Positions 1 to 12,289 of a stretch of 64,000 bases of DNA are shown here, one piece after another (within the stretch, counting starts at the first letter, position 1; every line of letters starts with the position of its first letter). Origin of the DNA: Talpa occidentalis (lineage: Eukaryota > Chordata > Mammalia > Eulipotyphla > Talpidae); assembly GCF_014898055.3 (NCBI RefSeq), contig NW_023601433.1:20325641-20389640 (forward strand), written 5' to 3'. The position numbers and the translations under genes are program-made. The notes below the pieces were generated by a model. That model saw only the letters and a list, made by a program, of their open reading frames with translations, was not told the origin of the DNA and made no database searches.

Positions 1-1165
1 TATCTCCCTAGGAGCTTCTGTAACTTCACCTACTTTTCAATCAAGTGCACATACTTTGTGGGTATTTTGATGTGTTAAAGACTTTACTTGGGGGTGGGGG
101 CAGAATGTCATACATATTGGTACGAAATGAAATTTTTACTGGAATGATAACTATGACATTAACAATGCATGGCGGTAAGTAGTGATTTTACCACTTCTAA
201 AAACAGAAATACATCCCCTTAAATTTAGCCAATATTATTTGTTGTGCCCATGAACATTATCCAACAGGTTTGATGACACCGCACTTCCTGCCTTCATATT
301 CAGACAGTGAAAGCTGTATCATGGGACAAGTGTTTTAGATGAAAAGGAACGGGTAGGAAATAAAAGTGTAATGCAAATCTAGACCCATGGTTGGATAGTT
401 GACAGCTGCATGTCTGCAGGGAAAAAAAAGAGTCAATATTTTCTGTGAGGATAGATTGAAATGGGATTGAAGTACAGCTGGATTTTATCTGATGCTCCGT
501 AACAGTACCCATTTCTCTCAGACGTAAAAGAAGTATCTGGATGAGTCTGACGACTTAGACTATTCAGTAATCACAAATTCTATCACTTTTCTTTGTATAT
601 AAATATTGATATTTTTCATGTATCTAATGTGGCATTTCAGAAATAAGAATGTGTTGCTTTGTACTGTTGTGTGATGACTTCTTTAAAACCTTACCAAAAT
701 GATGTACACAATTTTTTTTGTACTAGACAAAGAATTTTATTTTTATAAGACTGAGAAAGATATGACCCCGTGATCTCAAGTACTGTGAATTTTGAATGGT
801 ACTACACTCAGATTTTTCTAGAAATTTCCTAATTATGTTTATATATTACCTTGATCAATATGTTTTCAATATTATGCAGAAGAAAATAGACCTTTTATTT
901 ACATATATATAAAAAATATACTTTTCAAGAACCTATTAACTGTTCTTCCATCAACATTCAGTTAATCTTATTTATTCAATAAATTCAATCCCCAAATACT
1001 TTTTTTGGTTTTATGTTTGTCAGGCAGAATCGTATGTTCATTTTTATTATATTCCTATGTATAATGTGAAAGTTACTGGCAGAATGCAGAGGTAATTCAT
1101 ATGAGGAAAAGTTTTCTGGGTGGGGAGCATGGGGTGAGACATTCTGATTTAAAAAACACAAGTGT
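1..1165. other. AT-rich non-coding sequence, nothing recognised
   Basis: No open frame of convincing length, RNA gene or recognisable repeat is visible in this stretch. Base composition is typical of mammalian intergenic or intronic DNA. Confidence 0.5.
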
Positions 1166-1169
1166 GGAC

Positions 1170-1446
1170 TCAGTGGTTGAGCGCTCGGTGACTCAGTGGT
1201 TGAGCGCTGGGTTGCGAAGCTGCCCGCAGCCTCTGCAGTGCTGGTTTGATCCCTGCCTGCTCCTGGGCCACCAGAGGAGGGCCCCACATGGCATGCAGAC
1301 AGACCTCTCCTGCCGCCCGCTGCTCCCCTCAGCAGTGTACTTTGGTCCTTCTGCCTGCTCTGCTCGCTGCTCCGGCTCTGGTGAGTTCTCTCACCCTCTC
1401 GTGCTTCTGACTATACCCAGTGCTTGTATAAATAAATAAATCTAAA
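1170..1446 (+). repeat. tRNA-derived SINE, full length
   Basis: The left end has a Pol III A box within 'actcagtggttgagcgctgg' and a degenerate B box ('ggtttgatccc'). A body of about 200 bp containing 'cagacctctcctgccgcccg' follows, then an AATAAATAAATCT tail. The start is locally duplicated ('tcagtggttgagcgct' occurs twice). The same family recurs more than ten times in the window. An (AAAT)n tract follows at about 1,488-1,520. Confidence 0.85.
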
Positions 1447-1487
1447 AAAAAAGAAAGAAAGAAGAGAGCTGGGCTTGAGTTCAGATC

Positions 1488-1520
<33 letters not shown>

Positions 1521-1689
1521 AAAAAACACAAGAAACTCTTAGTGTCATCCTGCAAATGCTGTGAAAGCTAAAAACAAGGATTATGTTGCTATACATTACT
1601 CTAAGGACAAAGACTGAAATTTAGCCTGGCCCACAGACCCTGGATCATCTATACTCCATCCCTCTTCCTTTAAATAAACAGAAAGATAT

Positions 1690-3565
1690 ACCCAGCTCAT
1701 GGGTTGGAGGAGTCAGCATTGTAAAAATGGTCATCCAACCCAAAGCAATTTAGAGATTCAATGCAATCCCAATAAAAATCCCAATGGCGTTCTTCAAAGA
1801 AATAGAACAAAGATTAATGAAGTTCATCAGAAAGCACAAAAGACCCCAAATAGCCAAAGCTTTCCTGATATCAAAGGGGGGAAATGAAGGTATCACACTT
1901 CTGATTTCCAACTATATGCTAAAGCCAGAGTAGTTAAAGCAGCATGGCAATGGAACAAAACCAGACACAGAGACTAATGGAACAGAATTGAGAGCCCAGA
2001 AATAAAACCACATTTATGGACAACTAACATACAAGACAGGAACAAAGTCCATACACTGGAACAAGGAAAGCCTCTTCAATAAAGGGTGTTGGAAAAGTGG
2101 ACTGCCACATGTAAAATGATGAAACTAGATCATTACCTCACAGCACACATGAAAATCAATTCAAAATGGATAAAAGACTCAGATATAAGACCTGAAACCA
2201 TCAAACATATAGAGAAAAACCCATGTAAAATGCTCCCTAACATCAATCTCAGAAACATATGAAGGAGAGAGGAAACAACGGATACTACATCAAACTAAAA
2301 GTTTTCTGTACAGCAAAAAAGACAGTGACCCAAACAAAGATACACCGTCTGAATGGGAGAACACACCTGCACACCCTACCTCTGATGAAGAATTCATATC
2401 AAAGTTCACAAAGTACCTATACAAATCAACAAAATGAAAACAACTGAATCAAAAATGGGAAAAGGATCTAAACAATCACTTCCGTAAAGAAGACATGCAG
2501 ATGGCCAACAGGCACATGAAAAAAATTCTCTTTCTCATTTATCTTCAGGGCAATGCAAACCAAACAATCACAAGACACCACCTCAGACTTGTGAGAATGG
2601 CCCACAGTTAAAAAACACACAAACAACAAGTGCTGCAGACGATGTGGAGAAAAGGACCCTCTTACGCTGTTGGTGGGCGTGTGAATTAGTCCAGCCACTA
2701 TGGAAAGAAGTGTGGAGATGCCTGAAAAGACTGAAAATGGATCTTCCACATGACCTAGCAGTTCCACACCTCGGTATCTACCCAAACAGCACAAAAGAGG
2801 GGCCTTCCTGATGTTGCAAGGGGTTAGCCTCAGCACTGTGAAGCTGTCTGCAGCCACTGCAGCACAAGTCACCCTGGCCAAGGAGGTGACCCACTAGGCA
2901 CAGCGGACCTCTCCTCTCTCCCCGCTGCTCCCCTCCATTCCCCTCAGCATTGTACCTGAGCAGACCCAGCTGTTCTGCTCCCCACTCTGTCTTGGTTTGT
3001 ACTGTCACCTGTGCCTTCCACACCTCTGGCCTGCACCCCAGCTGCTATATGCATAAATAAATAAATCTTACAAAAAAAACAAAGAGCACAAATGCACTAA
3101 TCTGAAAGGAAACCTGTGCTCCTATGCTCACTGCAGCACTATTTACACTAGCCAAGATGTGGAAACAACCTATATGCTGCAGGACAGATGGGGGGAACAT
3201 GATGGGGTCTGTAGACACAACGGTATACTACTCTGCGATAGAAAAATGATAAACTCAAGCCGATTGCAGCAACATGGATGGAGCTGAAGGGATGACTCTA
3301 AGCAAAGTGAGCCAGAAGGAGAAAGATAAACACTGGATGGTCTCACTTACATGTGGAGTCTAGACAAACCAAACACAGAATCAGACAGAGACAAACTGTA
3401 AATGGACCCTTGACAACACACTGTGAGTCTGAGACGCTCAGGACCGTTAGGGAGAGGGGGAAGAAAGGGCGACAGTATAGAAGTGGGGGCAGGAGGAGCG
3501 AAGGAATGTGGGGCTAGCAAGGAAGGGAGGACAGGAGGACACTTTTCAAAGAGCACACGGATCAT
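1690..3565 (+). mobile_element. Degenerate L1, ORF2 3' part and 3' UTR
   Basis: Translations in all three plus frames show scraps of the C-terminal third of L1 ORF2p (for example the YYIKLK-FCTAK segment near 2,263) in the order expected for a plus-strand L1. Stops and frameshifts are frequent, so this is an old copy. A diverged SINE is inserted at about 2,806-3,082. The typical 3'-UTR phrases (poly-purine, 'ggtctcacttacatgtgg') run to about 3,560. Confidence 0.8.
2806..3082 (+). repeat. Old tRNA-derived SINE inside an L1
   Basis: This is a diverged member of the same SINE family. It begins 'ggggccttcctgatg', keeps the 'cggacctctcctctctccc' body and ends in an AAATAAATAAATCTTAC tail. It interrupts the L1 3' region, so it is younger than that L1. 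Confidence 0.75.
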
Positions 3566-4190
3566 CCTCTAGGATCAGTCACTTACTGGGTCACAAGACA
3601 AACAGCAACAAGCACATGAAGACTGAAATCATACCAGGGTGTTCTCTGACCATAATGGCATCAAGCTAGAAGTCAACTACGCAATGAGCATGGAACCCCC
3701 ACTCTACATGGAATGGAACAACACGCAACTGAGCAACCACTGCATTCATGATGACATCAAAGAAAAAAATTAAAAAGGGCCTTGAATGACTGAAAATGAG
3801 GAAATAACTTTTCAGAAGGTCTGGGGAACAACAAAAACAGTATTAAGAGGAAAGTATAGAATAACTCAGGCCCACATCAAGAAACAAGAAAAACAAACAA
3901 ACAAACAAACAAAAAAAAACCCTGATCTCCCATCTCGAAGAACCAGAAAAAGAACAAAAAACCCCAAAAAGCAGTAGGAGAAGGGAAATAACAAAAAAAT
4001 AAAGCAGAACTAACTGAAATAGAAACTAAAGACAGTCCAACAGATCCATGAAACCAAAAGCTGGTTCTCTGAAAACATAAGTAAAATGTACTAACCTCTA
4101 GCAAGACTCACAACAAAAAAAGGGAGAACAATCAAAATAAACAGGACCAAAAATGAAAGAGAATAAATCAAAACAGACACCGTGGTCAGG
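3566..4190 (+). mobile_element. Degenerate L1 fragment, ORF2 between endonuclease and RT
   Basis: The nucleotide sequence follows the L1 ORF2 stretch between the endonuclease and reverse transcriptase ('ggtcacaagacaaac', 'gcccacatcaagaaacaag', 'aaaagctggttctctgaaaa'). It is 5' in ORF2 relative to the L1 tail that lies immediately upstream. The two pieces are therefore separate insertions or a rearranged copy. An (AAAC)n tract lies at 3,891-3,920. Confidence 0.7.
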
Positions 4191-4795
4191 AAAAAGACAC
4201 ATCCTGGGTCACACAAACACACAATCCGAGATCATAAATTCTGAAGCTAACAAACAGTGGCACCCAGCATCTGGGAGGTGGCCCACCTGTGTATGAAGAC
4301 AACTTGGAAGTGGGCTGGCATCCTCTACTCAGGGGAAAACCATCAATGGGTTGGAGGTGAGGAGGGTGGGACACACTTCCTGAGAAACTCTGGCCAAAGA
4401 CAAGGTATACAGAGAGATGGAAGTGGCGGTACTGACATAGAGCATGACTGGCCGGGATCCCCAATATCTGACATTATCTTAAAAATCAAGGACCAGGGAA
4501 ATAAGCACATGCCAGGGCTGCATGGTGCCTGGGGACCGGCTGCTTGGATGAGCTCCCCTTCTGGTGAAGCGCTGACTCATGGCAACAGGAGCACCCCGAC
4601 TGACCTGACACCCTGGGCAGGCTGGCTCCATCCCGGGCTAGAGGATTTCTTCAACACGGCGAGGTGACAAGTACTTGGTCTTTCTTTTATTAAAATAATT
4701 TACTTTCTGCTCCCTAGCATTACTAATAAAATATCTTAAATGAAAAGAAAGATCAAATGTCAGCATCAAGTAACAGGAAAAAAAAATGAAGTTTC
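4191..4795. other. Non-coding, nothing recognised
   Basis: The overlapping frames of 92 and 136 residues on opposite strands show no motif and no coding bias. No repeat was recognised by eye. Confidence 0.4.
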
Positions 4796-5052
4796 GGGCC
4801 TCCTTGGTGGCCTAGGGGTTAAGCCTCAGCGCTCCCACTGCAACCGCCCACCGCGATGGCCTGAGTCCTGTCCCCGGCCAGGGAGCTGACTTCATGGTGC
4901 AGCTGACCTCTCCCGTCTCACCGCTGCTCCCCTCAAGCAGTGTATTTCAATGATCCCCTTTTTGCTCCCCACTCTGGGGAGTCCTCTTACCCCCAACTCC
5001 GGCCTACACCCCAGTTCTATATGCATTAATAAAACTACATCTATAAAAAAAC
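4796..5052 (+). repeat. tRNA-derived SINE, diverged
   Basis: Starts 'gggcctccttggtggccta', contains 'cagctgacctctcccgtctc', and ends in an AATAAAACTACATCTATAAAAAA tail. It is an older variant of the window's SINE family. Confidence 0.8.
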
Positions 5053-5269
5053 TCAAGCTTGAAGGGGAGTTGGGGTTTCAGAGGATTATACTCACTGGGC
5101 AGCAGGCTGAGCACCCAGCAGGGCCTGGCCGCCAGGCCCAGCACAGGAAGGTGAGGGGCACGCGGCCTCCCCTCTTCACCAGGTAAGGACCGTGGAGGGC
5201 AGCAAATCAAGGGGAGCTTACAGGTTAGATTTCAACCTGCTGCTTACCAGAGGCTGACACCGCGGGCAT

Positions 5270-6350
5270 ATGCATCGGGTGTGGGGTGTGAGCCAGTGTG
5301 GGCCGCGGAGAGGACATTCAGGCTCCGCAAGGGCCCCTTTGACAGGAGGACTGTCTTTACTGGGCGTCTCTGGAATCAGACGGGGGGCTCTGGCGGGCGG
5401 GTGGAGGTTGCCCTTTTGCAAGACACATCCCGGGAATATAGGGACACCCCGTCTTGGCGAAGGCTCCGGGTTCTCACCTGCGTGCGCTGCCCAACCTCTC
5501 CATCCCTCTCAGAGGCTGTGGCTCCTCGCGAGGCGCCACCCCCGCCCCGGCTGCTGGGCTTCCCGCGCCCCCAGCGCTGACCCCCGTCCTCCGCCCTGTC
5601 CACAGTGAAGATGTTACTGAGGAGGGGCCGAGGCCATGTTGGCGGCCAATGTTTTCCTGGGGCTCCCAGGGGGTGCGAGGGGGAGTCCATGCTGGCCCAG
5701 ATGTGCTTTCTCCCACCCTCTGGCCTTTATCACAGGTGTCCGTCAGGAGCCACAGGGCAGCGGGGATCACTGTCCCTCCATCCAGGGTCCTGGTGCGCCC
5801 AGGGAGCCCCCAGTGGGCGCCAGCAGGGGTCACGGGCCGGCCTGAGGAAGGGTGACCCAGGTGGGGAGCCTCACCCGTGCGGGGATCCAGGCGAGGCCCA
5901 AGCCAGCAGACCCATCCCCCGAGCTCCTCTCAGCCCCCTCCCAGCTCAGCGCCCCTTCAGGGGGCGCAGCAGGGGCCTGGACCCCCCTTTGCAGTCAGGG
6001 CGCTGTGTGTCCCCGCCATCGCGCCAGCCAGGAGACGCAGGCGCGGCCAGAAGCTGGGGGGACACAGTGGCCCCACGTCCTGGGTCTCCAGGGACCGTTG
6101 GCTCCGCCTCCCCCGCACCCCACCCCCAGCCAGCAGCCCAGGTCCGGGTCGAGGCCCCCTGCCCCTGTGGGCCATGCCACCGGCTCCGGGGCCCCGCGCT
6201 TCTCTGCCTTTGTTCCCCCAGGACTCTCCAGCGTCCCTCTGCCCCGTTCATGGGCCCCCCTCTAAGGGCTGCACCTCCTCACATGGACACGCGGGATCCC
6301 CACCCGCCCCCAAGGGTCTCCGTGCTGGGCAACAGGGTCGTGCATAAAGA
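5270..6350. other. GC-rich, CpG-rich block (possible CpG island)
   Basis: About 1.1 kb of high GC with many retained CpG dinucleotides, set in AT-rich surroundings. Long frames occur on both strands (up to 292 codons on plus), but they overlap one another, have biased low-complexity composition and match no family I know. The block may be a promoter or exon-bearing CpG island of a neighbouring gene, or only GC-rich DNA. I cannot support a transcript. Confidence 0.45.
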
Positions 6351-8577
6351 TTTTTATCCCTATTTCAGCATTTCCTCAGGTCATTTCCTGAAAATACAGA
6401 ACTACTACAACAGGCAGCAGAGACCGCCTAAGCCCACAGTTCTCTGTGGAATGGTGGAGCAGCGATTCTCTCCTCAGGAGTGAACGAGAGTCCCTCCTTC
6501 CCCTCACCCTTGCCAACGTTTCCTCCTGTCTACCGGTCAGTCTTCTTCAAGGTTCTGATGCTACCTTTGCAGTAGAACCAAGGACACAAAAAGCTCCATT
6601 ATGCATAAGCAATAAATACTTTAGACTCTCAAAAAGGAACATTAGCTCGGCAGTACTAGCAAATGAAGAAATTAAACTATCTCAAGTTTAGGAAGTAAAA
6701 TACAAGGGGAAAGAAATAAAAAGCAGCTGTTTGCCCTAATCATCAGGAAATTTTAATGTCACAGGTAACTATCTGTTGATGCACTATATGTATACATAAC
6801 TCTACTGCTCACTCACTCGCTTGCTTGCACACACACACATACACACACACACACACAAAACCTTTCCTCTGTCTCCAACAATCAGTTTTCACCTTAATCC
6901 AGTCACTACTGCCACCACGGAGAATGTCTTGATGATAGAATATGTAGGATTGGAGGAAGGTATTTCTGTATCCTTGTAGCACCCCAAACAAGGGAGGAAG
7001 GAGAAGACACATGGGACTAATGAAAAAAACTTGTGTTGAGTCAGCACACTCTGGAGACAACCTGAGCCAACAGCAGGAAGAGCAACTGGCAGGACTAGGA
7101 AGTGGCCACCCCAGGGGAGAGGCATCAGCAGTGCCCACCTGATCTGTCGAGTGGATGGAAGAATCAAGGTACACACTCACCTTCATAGCATAGCTAAGAG
7201 CTTCTGCACGGCAGGCAAGCACACTTCGAAAAGAGGTCATTGAGAGAGTAAATAATATGATTGTCAGATGCTATTCTGATAGGAAAAGGCCTAGGCAGTC
7301 ACAACTCCAGAGCTGCCTCATGCTTACAGCCCTGTGATCCCAAGGTATCAGAGGAACACGGCTGAGGGCTGCTGCTTGGCAAGCTGACCTGGTCTGCTGC
7401 TCACCAGGCATCAACTCAGACACTCACCCGTTTCCTTGGGTTTCTGAGTTCCACACAGGAAGGTACTTAAGACAAGACACTGGCTTCTCAGTGCCTTTTG
7501 TTCATGAGCACAAAGGCTGCAGCAGCTTTGGCAGCCTGGGGTGTCAGCCACAACCTTCTTCATGCCTAATCAGTGAAACCTGCAGGGTTTCATTACAGAC
7601 ATTGAAGTGAACCATACACGATGAGCACTGTTCTAACCCTTGATGATCTTCCTGCAATCCTAACTAAGGTACTGTCTACAGATTCTTTAATATCGGTGGT
7701 TCAAACAGGGCCACATGAGACTTACTCATTTCAGCAGAAACACCCAGATACACTGCGAACAGAAAAGACTATCTTCCCTGAACATGGACGTAGCATTTGT
7801 ATGTTAGGGATGCTCAGACCTCAGCCTGCTTAGCTTGTATAAAAATTCTTGATCCAAAAACTATAATCTTTGAATTGTAAAGATTCTTCTTGTTCTCTTC
7901 CAGGACTTAAGGAAAACAGGCACCTGCCACTGCAAATGTCACCATTTTTCCATGTACACTAATGATGAATAAGCACCCTACAAGTTGTTCTATAAAATTC
8001 ATTACCTGCAGACCCAAGTGAAAGGCTACTTTTAGTGTTGTTACATGTATGACCTTAGCTCATTTTCCACAATATGGAAACCATGAAAACTCAACACCAA
8101 ATATCGGGAACAAACAGCAGAGGAGGTTCACTCGAAACCCACCAAAACAAAGTGGCCACTGCGGATTTCCTAGCAATAGCACATACATTATCCTGGACTC
8201 AGAGAGAAAATAATGCCACAGTCACCCACACAGACTCAGCTCTCCAATTATTCCAGATGATTCTGAATATTAGCTATTATAATATTCTAAATTATTTAAT
8301 GTAAAATTAAATGATCACTACATCTTCCATCCTATCAAAGATGCCAATTTTTCAATTGGCCTCAAATAGTAAAGTCTGCATCTAAAGAATATGACCAATT
8401 CCACAGGTCTCAGAGATAACATTTACAAGCCCCTGAGACAATACCCACCATCAGATCCATAACGAAAATATTTTTTGTGCACCTTCAAAACTAACTTTTG
8501 AACATCTATATTAGTATTCTGTAACATTAAATGAGCTCAACAAATAATTATGCTTATTCAACATCAAAACAAACTTT
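6351..8577. other. Non-coding, (CA)n microsatellite only
   Basis: A CA-rich microsatellite lies at about 6,828-6,858. A minus-strand frame of 143 codons (6,809-7,240) runs through the microsatellite and shows no recognisable domain. Nothing else is supported. Confidence 0.4.
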
Positions 8578-8842
8578 GAGGGCCTCCCTGGTAGACCAGG
8601 GCTTAAGTCTCATCACTATCAACACAATGGCCCACAATATGGCCTAAGTTTGATCCCGAGTCAGGGAGCTGACCCACAGAGGACACATCTCCTGTATTAC
8701 CCGCTGCTTCCCCGAGCAGTGTATTTCAGTAGATCCATCTCTTCTGCTCCCCACTCTGTCCCTGGTAAATCCTCTCATCACCCGACACTGCTGGCCTGCA
8801 CCCCAGGTCTTCTACACAAAAATAAATCTTTAAACAAAAAGA
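8578..8842 (+). repeat. tRNA-derived SINE, diverged
   Basis: Starts 'gagggcctccctggtagac' and contains the body 'acatctcctgtattacccgctgcttcccc' in diverged form. It ends with AAAAATAAATCTTTAAACAAAAAG. Confidence 0.8.
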
Positions 8843-8952
8843 AAAACAAACTTTGAATTAGAAATTGGTAGAGTTCTGGTATGCATAAATAAATAAAAAT
8901 AAAAAAATAGGAATGTTGTAAGAATTATATAAAATATTAAAAAAATAAATCT

Positions 8953-9228
8953 AGGGCCACCTTGGTGGCACAGGGGGTTGAGCACTGCACTATGAGGGGG
9001 TCTGCAGCCTCCACAGTGTGAGTTTGATTCCCGGCCAACGGGTGGCCCACCTGGCGAGGCAGACCTCTCGTATCACCCACTGCTACCTTCAGCTGTGTAT
9101 TTCAATTGGTCTGCCTGTTCTGTTCCCTGCTCTGTCTCTCATGAGTCCTCCCACCCCCAGCTTCTCTGGCCTGTGCCCTAGATCTTTTGTGCATAAATAA
9201 ATAAGTGTTTTAAAAAAATAAATAACAA
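8953..9228 (+). repeat. tRNA-derived SINE
   Basis: Starts 'agggccaccttggtggcaca', has a B box-like 'gtttgattcccgg' and ends in a 'gcataaataaataag' tail. It lies about 110 bp after the previous SINE in the same orientation. Confidence 0.8.
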
Positions 9229-9775
9229 AACACCAATGATTCAAAGCAATAAAGCACAGCAATGGTACCATGATCCCAAATGTCAACAGTAATGTCCAGT
9301 TTGGGGAGCAAAAGGATCAGAGTGTGGTGGCAGGGAGTACTGGCTTCCTCACTGCAAATGTCTACATGGATTTACAGCCTGGGGAAGAACTTAGGCAGAA
9401 GCCAAGTCATATGTGCTTCTCTGTAGCTATTCAATAGCATAATAAAAACTAAACTCCCTATTTTCTACTTACAACTGAGATTCAACCAATGATAGCTATA
9501 AGTTTTTGACATTTTTAAAAGACCACAATAAATTCTAAAGAGGCTATGTGTATAGCCCAGTCCCTGGCAGACTGCAGGCATTTAGCTAACCCTTGTTCAC
9601 TGTCTTGAGTGTTCAGAGTACTTTCTATCATGGAAAAGAATACACACCCTCCCGTGCTGACAAAACTGCTGAAAAAAATAGTTACATATAAACATCATCA
9701 TTAAATTGAAGTCCACTTATCCAGATGTGTATACTTTATTAAAACCCAAAGGATTGTTCTAAGAAGTGTCTATAA

Positions 9776-10097
9776 AGGCACACCCCATCCTGCTTGCTTT
9801 GCTTTATCAGATACTGCTTTTCAAAAATTGAAGGTGTGTGGCAACCTGGACTGGGCTAAGTCCAGCAGTGCCATCTCCCAAAAAAACATATGCTCACCTC
9901 ATGTCTTGGTGATATCTAATTAGGCTATATTCTCATTAGGCAAAATACTACTGCATACTTAATAGACGACACTATAGAGCAAACAATTTTCATTCACACC
10001 AGGAAACCAACAAAAAAAGTAATGACTTTATTCATGCAATATTAGGGTTGTTGTGGTATTCTGGAAATGAACCAATGATATCTTCAAGGTGTGCCTG
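9776..10097. mobile_element. Non-autonomous Tigger-like (mariner superfamily) DNA transposon
   Basis: The left terminus 'aggcacacc' at 9,776-9,784 and right terminus 'ggtgtgcct' at 10,088-10,096 are inverted copies. A 'ta' lies just outside on the left. The interior keeps Tigger-type phrases: 'tttcaaaaattgaaggtgtg' and 'ggcaacc' near the left end, and 'cttaatagac', 'ggaaaccaa', 'ctttatt' and 'caatatt' near the right end. At about 320 bp it has no room for a transposase, so it is an internally deleted copy. The assignment rests on recalled consensus phrases. Confidence 0.75.
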
Positions 10098-11250
10098 AAC
10101 TACCTTTTTTATTTGGTGCAATGTAAGTACGCCTATTAAAGCAAAGAAATTTATTTTGCTAAGGCTGCTGTTTGGAGCTGGCCTTACCCCCAATATGGCA
10201 AACCTAATGAAGATAGGAGGTGATCACAGCTGGTGCTGGGATAGAGAAACGCTTGTCACAATATATTTAAGAACATGTATCACGATGAAATAGGCCTATT
10301 TTTATCTCCAGAGAATTGTTTTGTATTTTGTTTATATCCAAAGGACAATTTAAAAGCGAAGGTAAGTACAGGACAGTGCACAGACACCAGCGGGCAGAGA
10401 GAGCTACAAACGCCAAAAGGTCTGTGAAAAGAAACACCTGCACAGTTACAGGCAGGCGGAAGCGCTGCCTCACTTGCCAGGGCATTTTGTTAAAGTAGGA
10501 CATACATCTTCACACTCAACTTCACATTCGGTTCATCGGAATGACAAACATAATGGAGATCATTTCAGAGAATGGATGTGTACTCTTCAATGCTGAAAAT
10601 TACTAAGAGCAATGTGCAAGAATCTAAACTTTAGAACTATGTAAATAACCTTTTTAAAATCTAATCACAAAATGACACAAGTTCACTGAAAAACTTGTCA
10701 ACAATCACCCTGAATACCAACATCCTGAGGACACCAGTCACTGTTTCTACTGTGTTTCCCTCTTGTATAGATGAGATAGATCAAATCATTAACAATCAAA
10801 AGGGGGGGTCTTATCCTGAATAATACTGCAGGCACTGCTGAGGCATTGCTTTCTTATCAACTGTTCTAGATCTCCAGGAATTCCCTCTGGTAGGTACAGT
10901 ATGGGAATAATTACAGAAAACACTATTTTGAAATGCAGTCTCCTATGAGTAGCAATCATATTTGGGATTAGAGCTATTTCTAAAACTATTAAGGAAATCA
11001 TGTGCAACATTAAAGACAGCATCTGCATGTAACACAATGATACATTAAACTTTTATTTTAACCTGAGGCTCTTTCCTTACGAAGGAGGAAGCCCAACACC
11101 CATGGGGCTGCTCTGAGGATGGATAGGGTTGCCCACACTCCTCCCCTCCCGCTGGCCTTCAGGGGGTTTACAGTTTAGCCTCATTTGACAATCTCTGATT
11201 TGGCCAAAAATATGTAGTCCAAAAATCCCCGACTTTTGTCCTTATTTGTA
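10098..11250. other. Non-coding, one unnamed dispersed repeat
   Basis: Bases about 10,800-10,930 resemble about 19,330-19,470 on the same strand. Both carry 'ctgcaggcactg', then 'tctagatctccaggaatt' or a near form, then 'ctctggtag' or 'ctctggtaa'. This is an interspersed repeat that I cannot name. Nothing else is recognised. Confidence 0.45.
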
Positions 11251-11254
11251 TGAT

Positions 11255-11412
11255 CTTAACACAAGTTCCTTGTCTCCTTTGGACCTTCAGATTCTCAACT
11301 ATGGAGTAGGAATAATGTCTGTACGGTGCCATCAGTGAGATCACATAACTTAAGTAATGAACTTGTTGCACAGGGTCAGGTAATCTCCAGCAGGTGCTCA
11401 ATAAACATCGAT
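11255..11412 (+). repeat. MIR-like SINE fragment
   Basis: The order of phrases fits an ancient MIR: 'acacaagttccttgtctcc', a degenerate 'ctatggagtaggaataatg', then 'ggtgctcaataaacatcga'. It is diverged, as expected of this old family. The call was made by eye only. Confidence 0.65.
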
Positions 11413-12200
11413 TTCTTTCCCCTTCCCTGACCTGTTCAACTTCTCTCCAAAGCAAGCATAAAAGGATTTATGATGGAGGAGGTAATATCAGTTTAACAGA
11501 TTGTAATATTAAAAAGTAGATTATCAACAAAATGTCCACTTCCCAGGTGAATGAGTGATTGTGGCTTATTCACGCTCTAATACAGGAGAGATCCTCTTAG
11601 GGCCAGGTATCAGTAGAGAAAAGACCTCAAGAGCTTAGGAATGGGCCCTTCAGTGTCTCAGATGATTTCCCATGAAGGACCTTCCATCCCCATTGGTGAT
11701 AGCATCCAGCTGTCCCTGCTGTGGGAATCTCGGGGGTGTCCTTTAGTGATAAAGAGATGATCACAGGTTTCAATACACTGAAATGGTGACTACAAACCCA
11801 TTTTTGAAAAGCAGACATTGTAGCCAGAGTGTGGCAGCCGTGTGGCTCTTGGTCACTCAAGGCTCAGGAAAACCTGGTTCTATTCAAGGGGAATCTGAAG
11901 TCACCTCATGAGGCAGTTTCTAGGTGTCAAAGTTCCCTCTTCCAGGCTCTGAATGGCCACATCTGCTGCACAACAGGTAAGTGATGCCTCACCCTTCAGA
12001 CGTGGGCAAAGGCCCAGCACGGGCAGCATCTCAGACCCCTGAGAAATGCAGAGCCCCAGGCACCACACAACCTACTGGGTAAGAACCTGCACCCCGGGAG
12101 ATGGACTCGGCTCTGCCCTCCTGCCTGCTGGACCTGGCGTGTGGGGAGGGGGGTGTCAGCCCCAGAAAAGTCTACAATACATTCTCCAAATTATATCCTA
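11413..12200. other. Non-coding; possible MER5-like fragment
   Basis: Bases about 12,025-12,100 ('gcatctcagacccctgag' and 'cctactgggtaagaacctgca') resemble the middle of a MER5-type hAT element. The match is short and uncertain. Nothing else is supported. Confidence 0.35.
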
Positions 12201-12204
12201 AGAC

Positions 12205-12262
12205 CACAGAAGTAAAACACACAGATCAATGGAACAGAACGGCGAGCCCAGAAAACTCATCC
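12205..12262 (+). mobile_element. Short L1 ORF2 scrap
   Basis: The phrase 'acacagatcaatggaacaga' followed by 'gagcccagaaa' is the well-known L1 ORF2 segment also present at about 1,960-2,010. It is cut off abruptly by the GC-rich block downstream. Confidence 0.6.
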
Positions 12263-12289
12263 GGGGGTTGATCGGTGCAGAAGGGAGGT

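Noticed and set aside
5605..6483. 292-codon plus-strand frame as a protein gene
   Set aside because: It overlaps long frames in every other phase of a CpG-rich block. It has low-complexity composition and no recognisable domain or splice context.
6809..7240. 143-codon minus-strand frame as an exon
   Set aside because: It runs through a CA microsatellite and shows no homology or splice evidence.
9540..9610. MIR 3' fragment
   Set aside because: Only the short phrase 'cccagtccctggcagac' suggests it, too little to separate from chance by eye.
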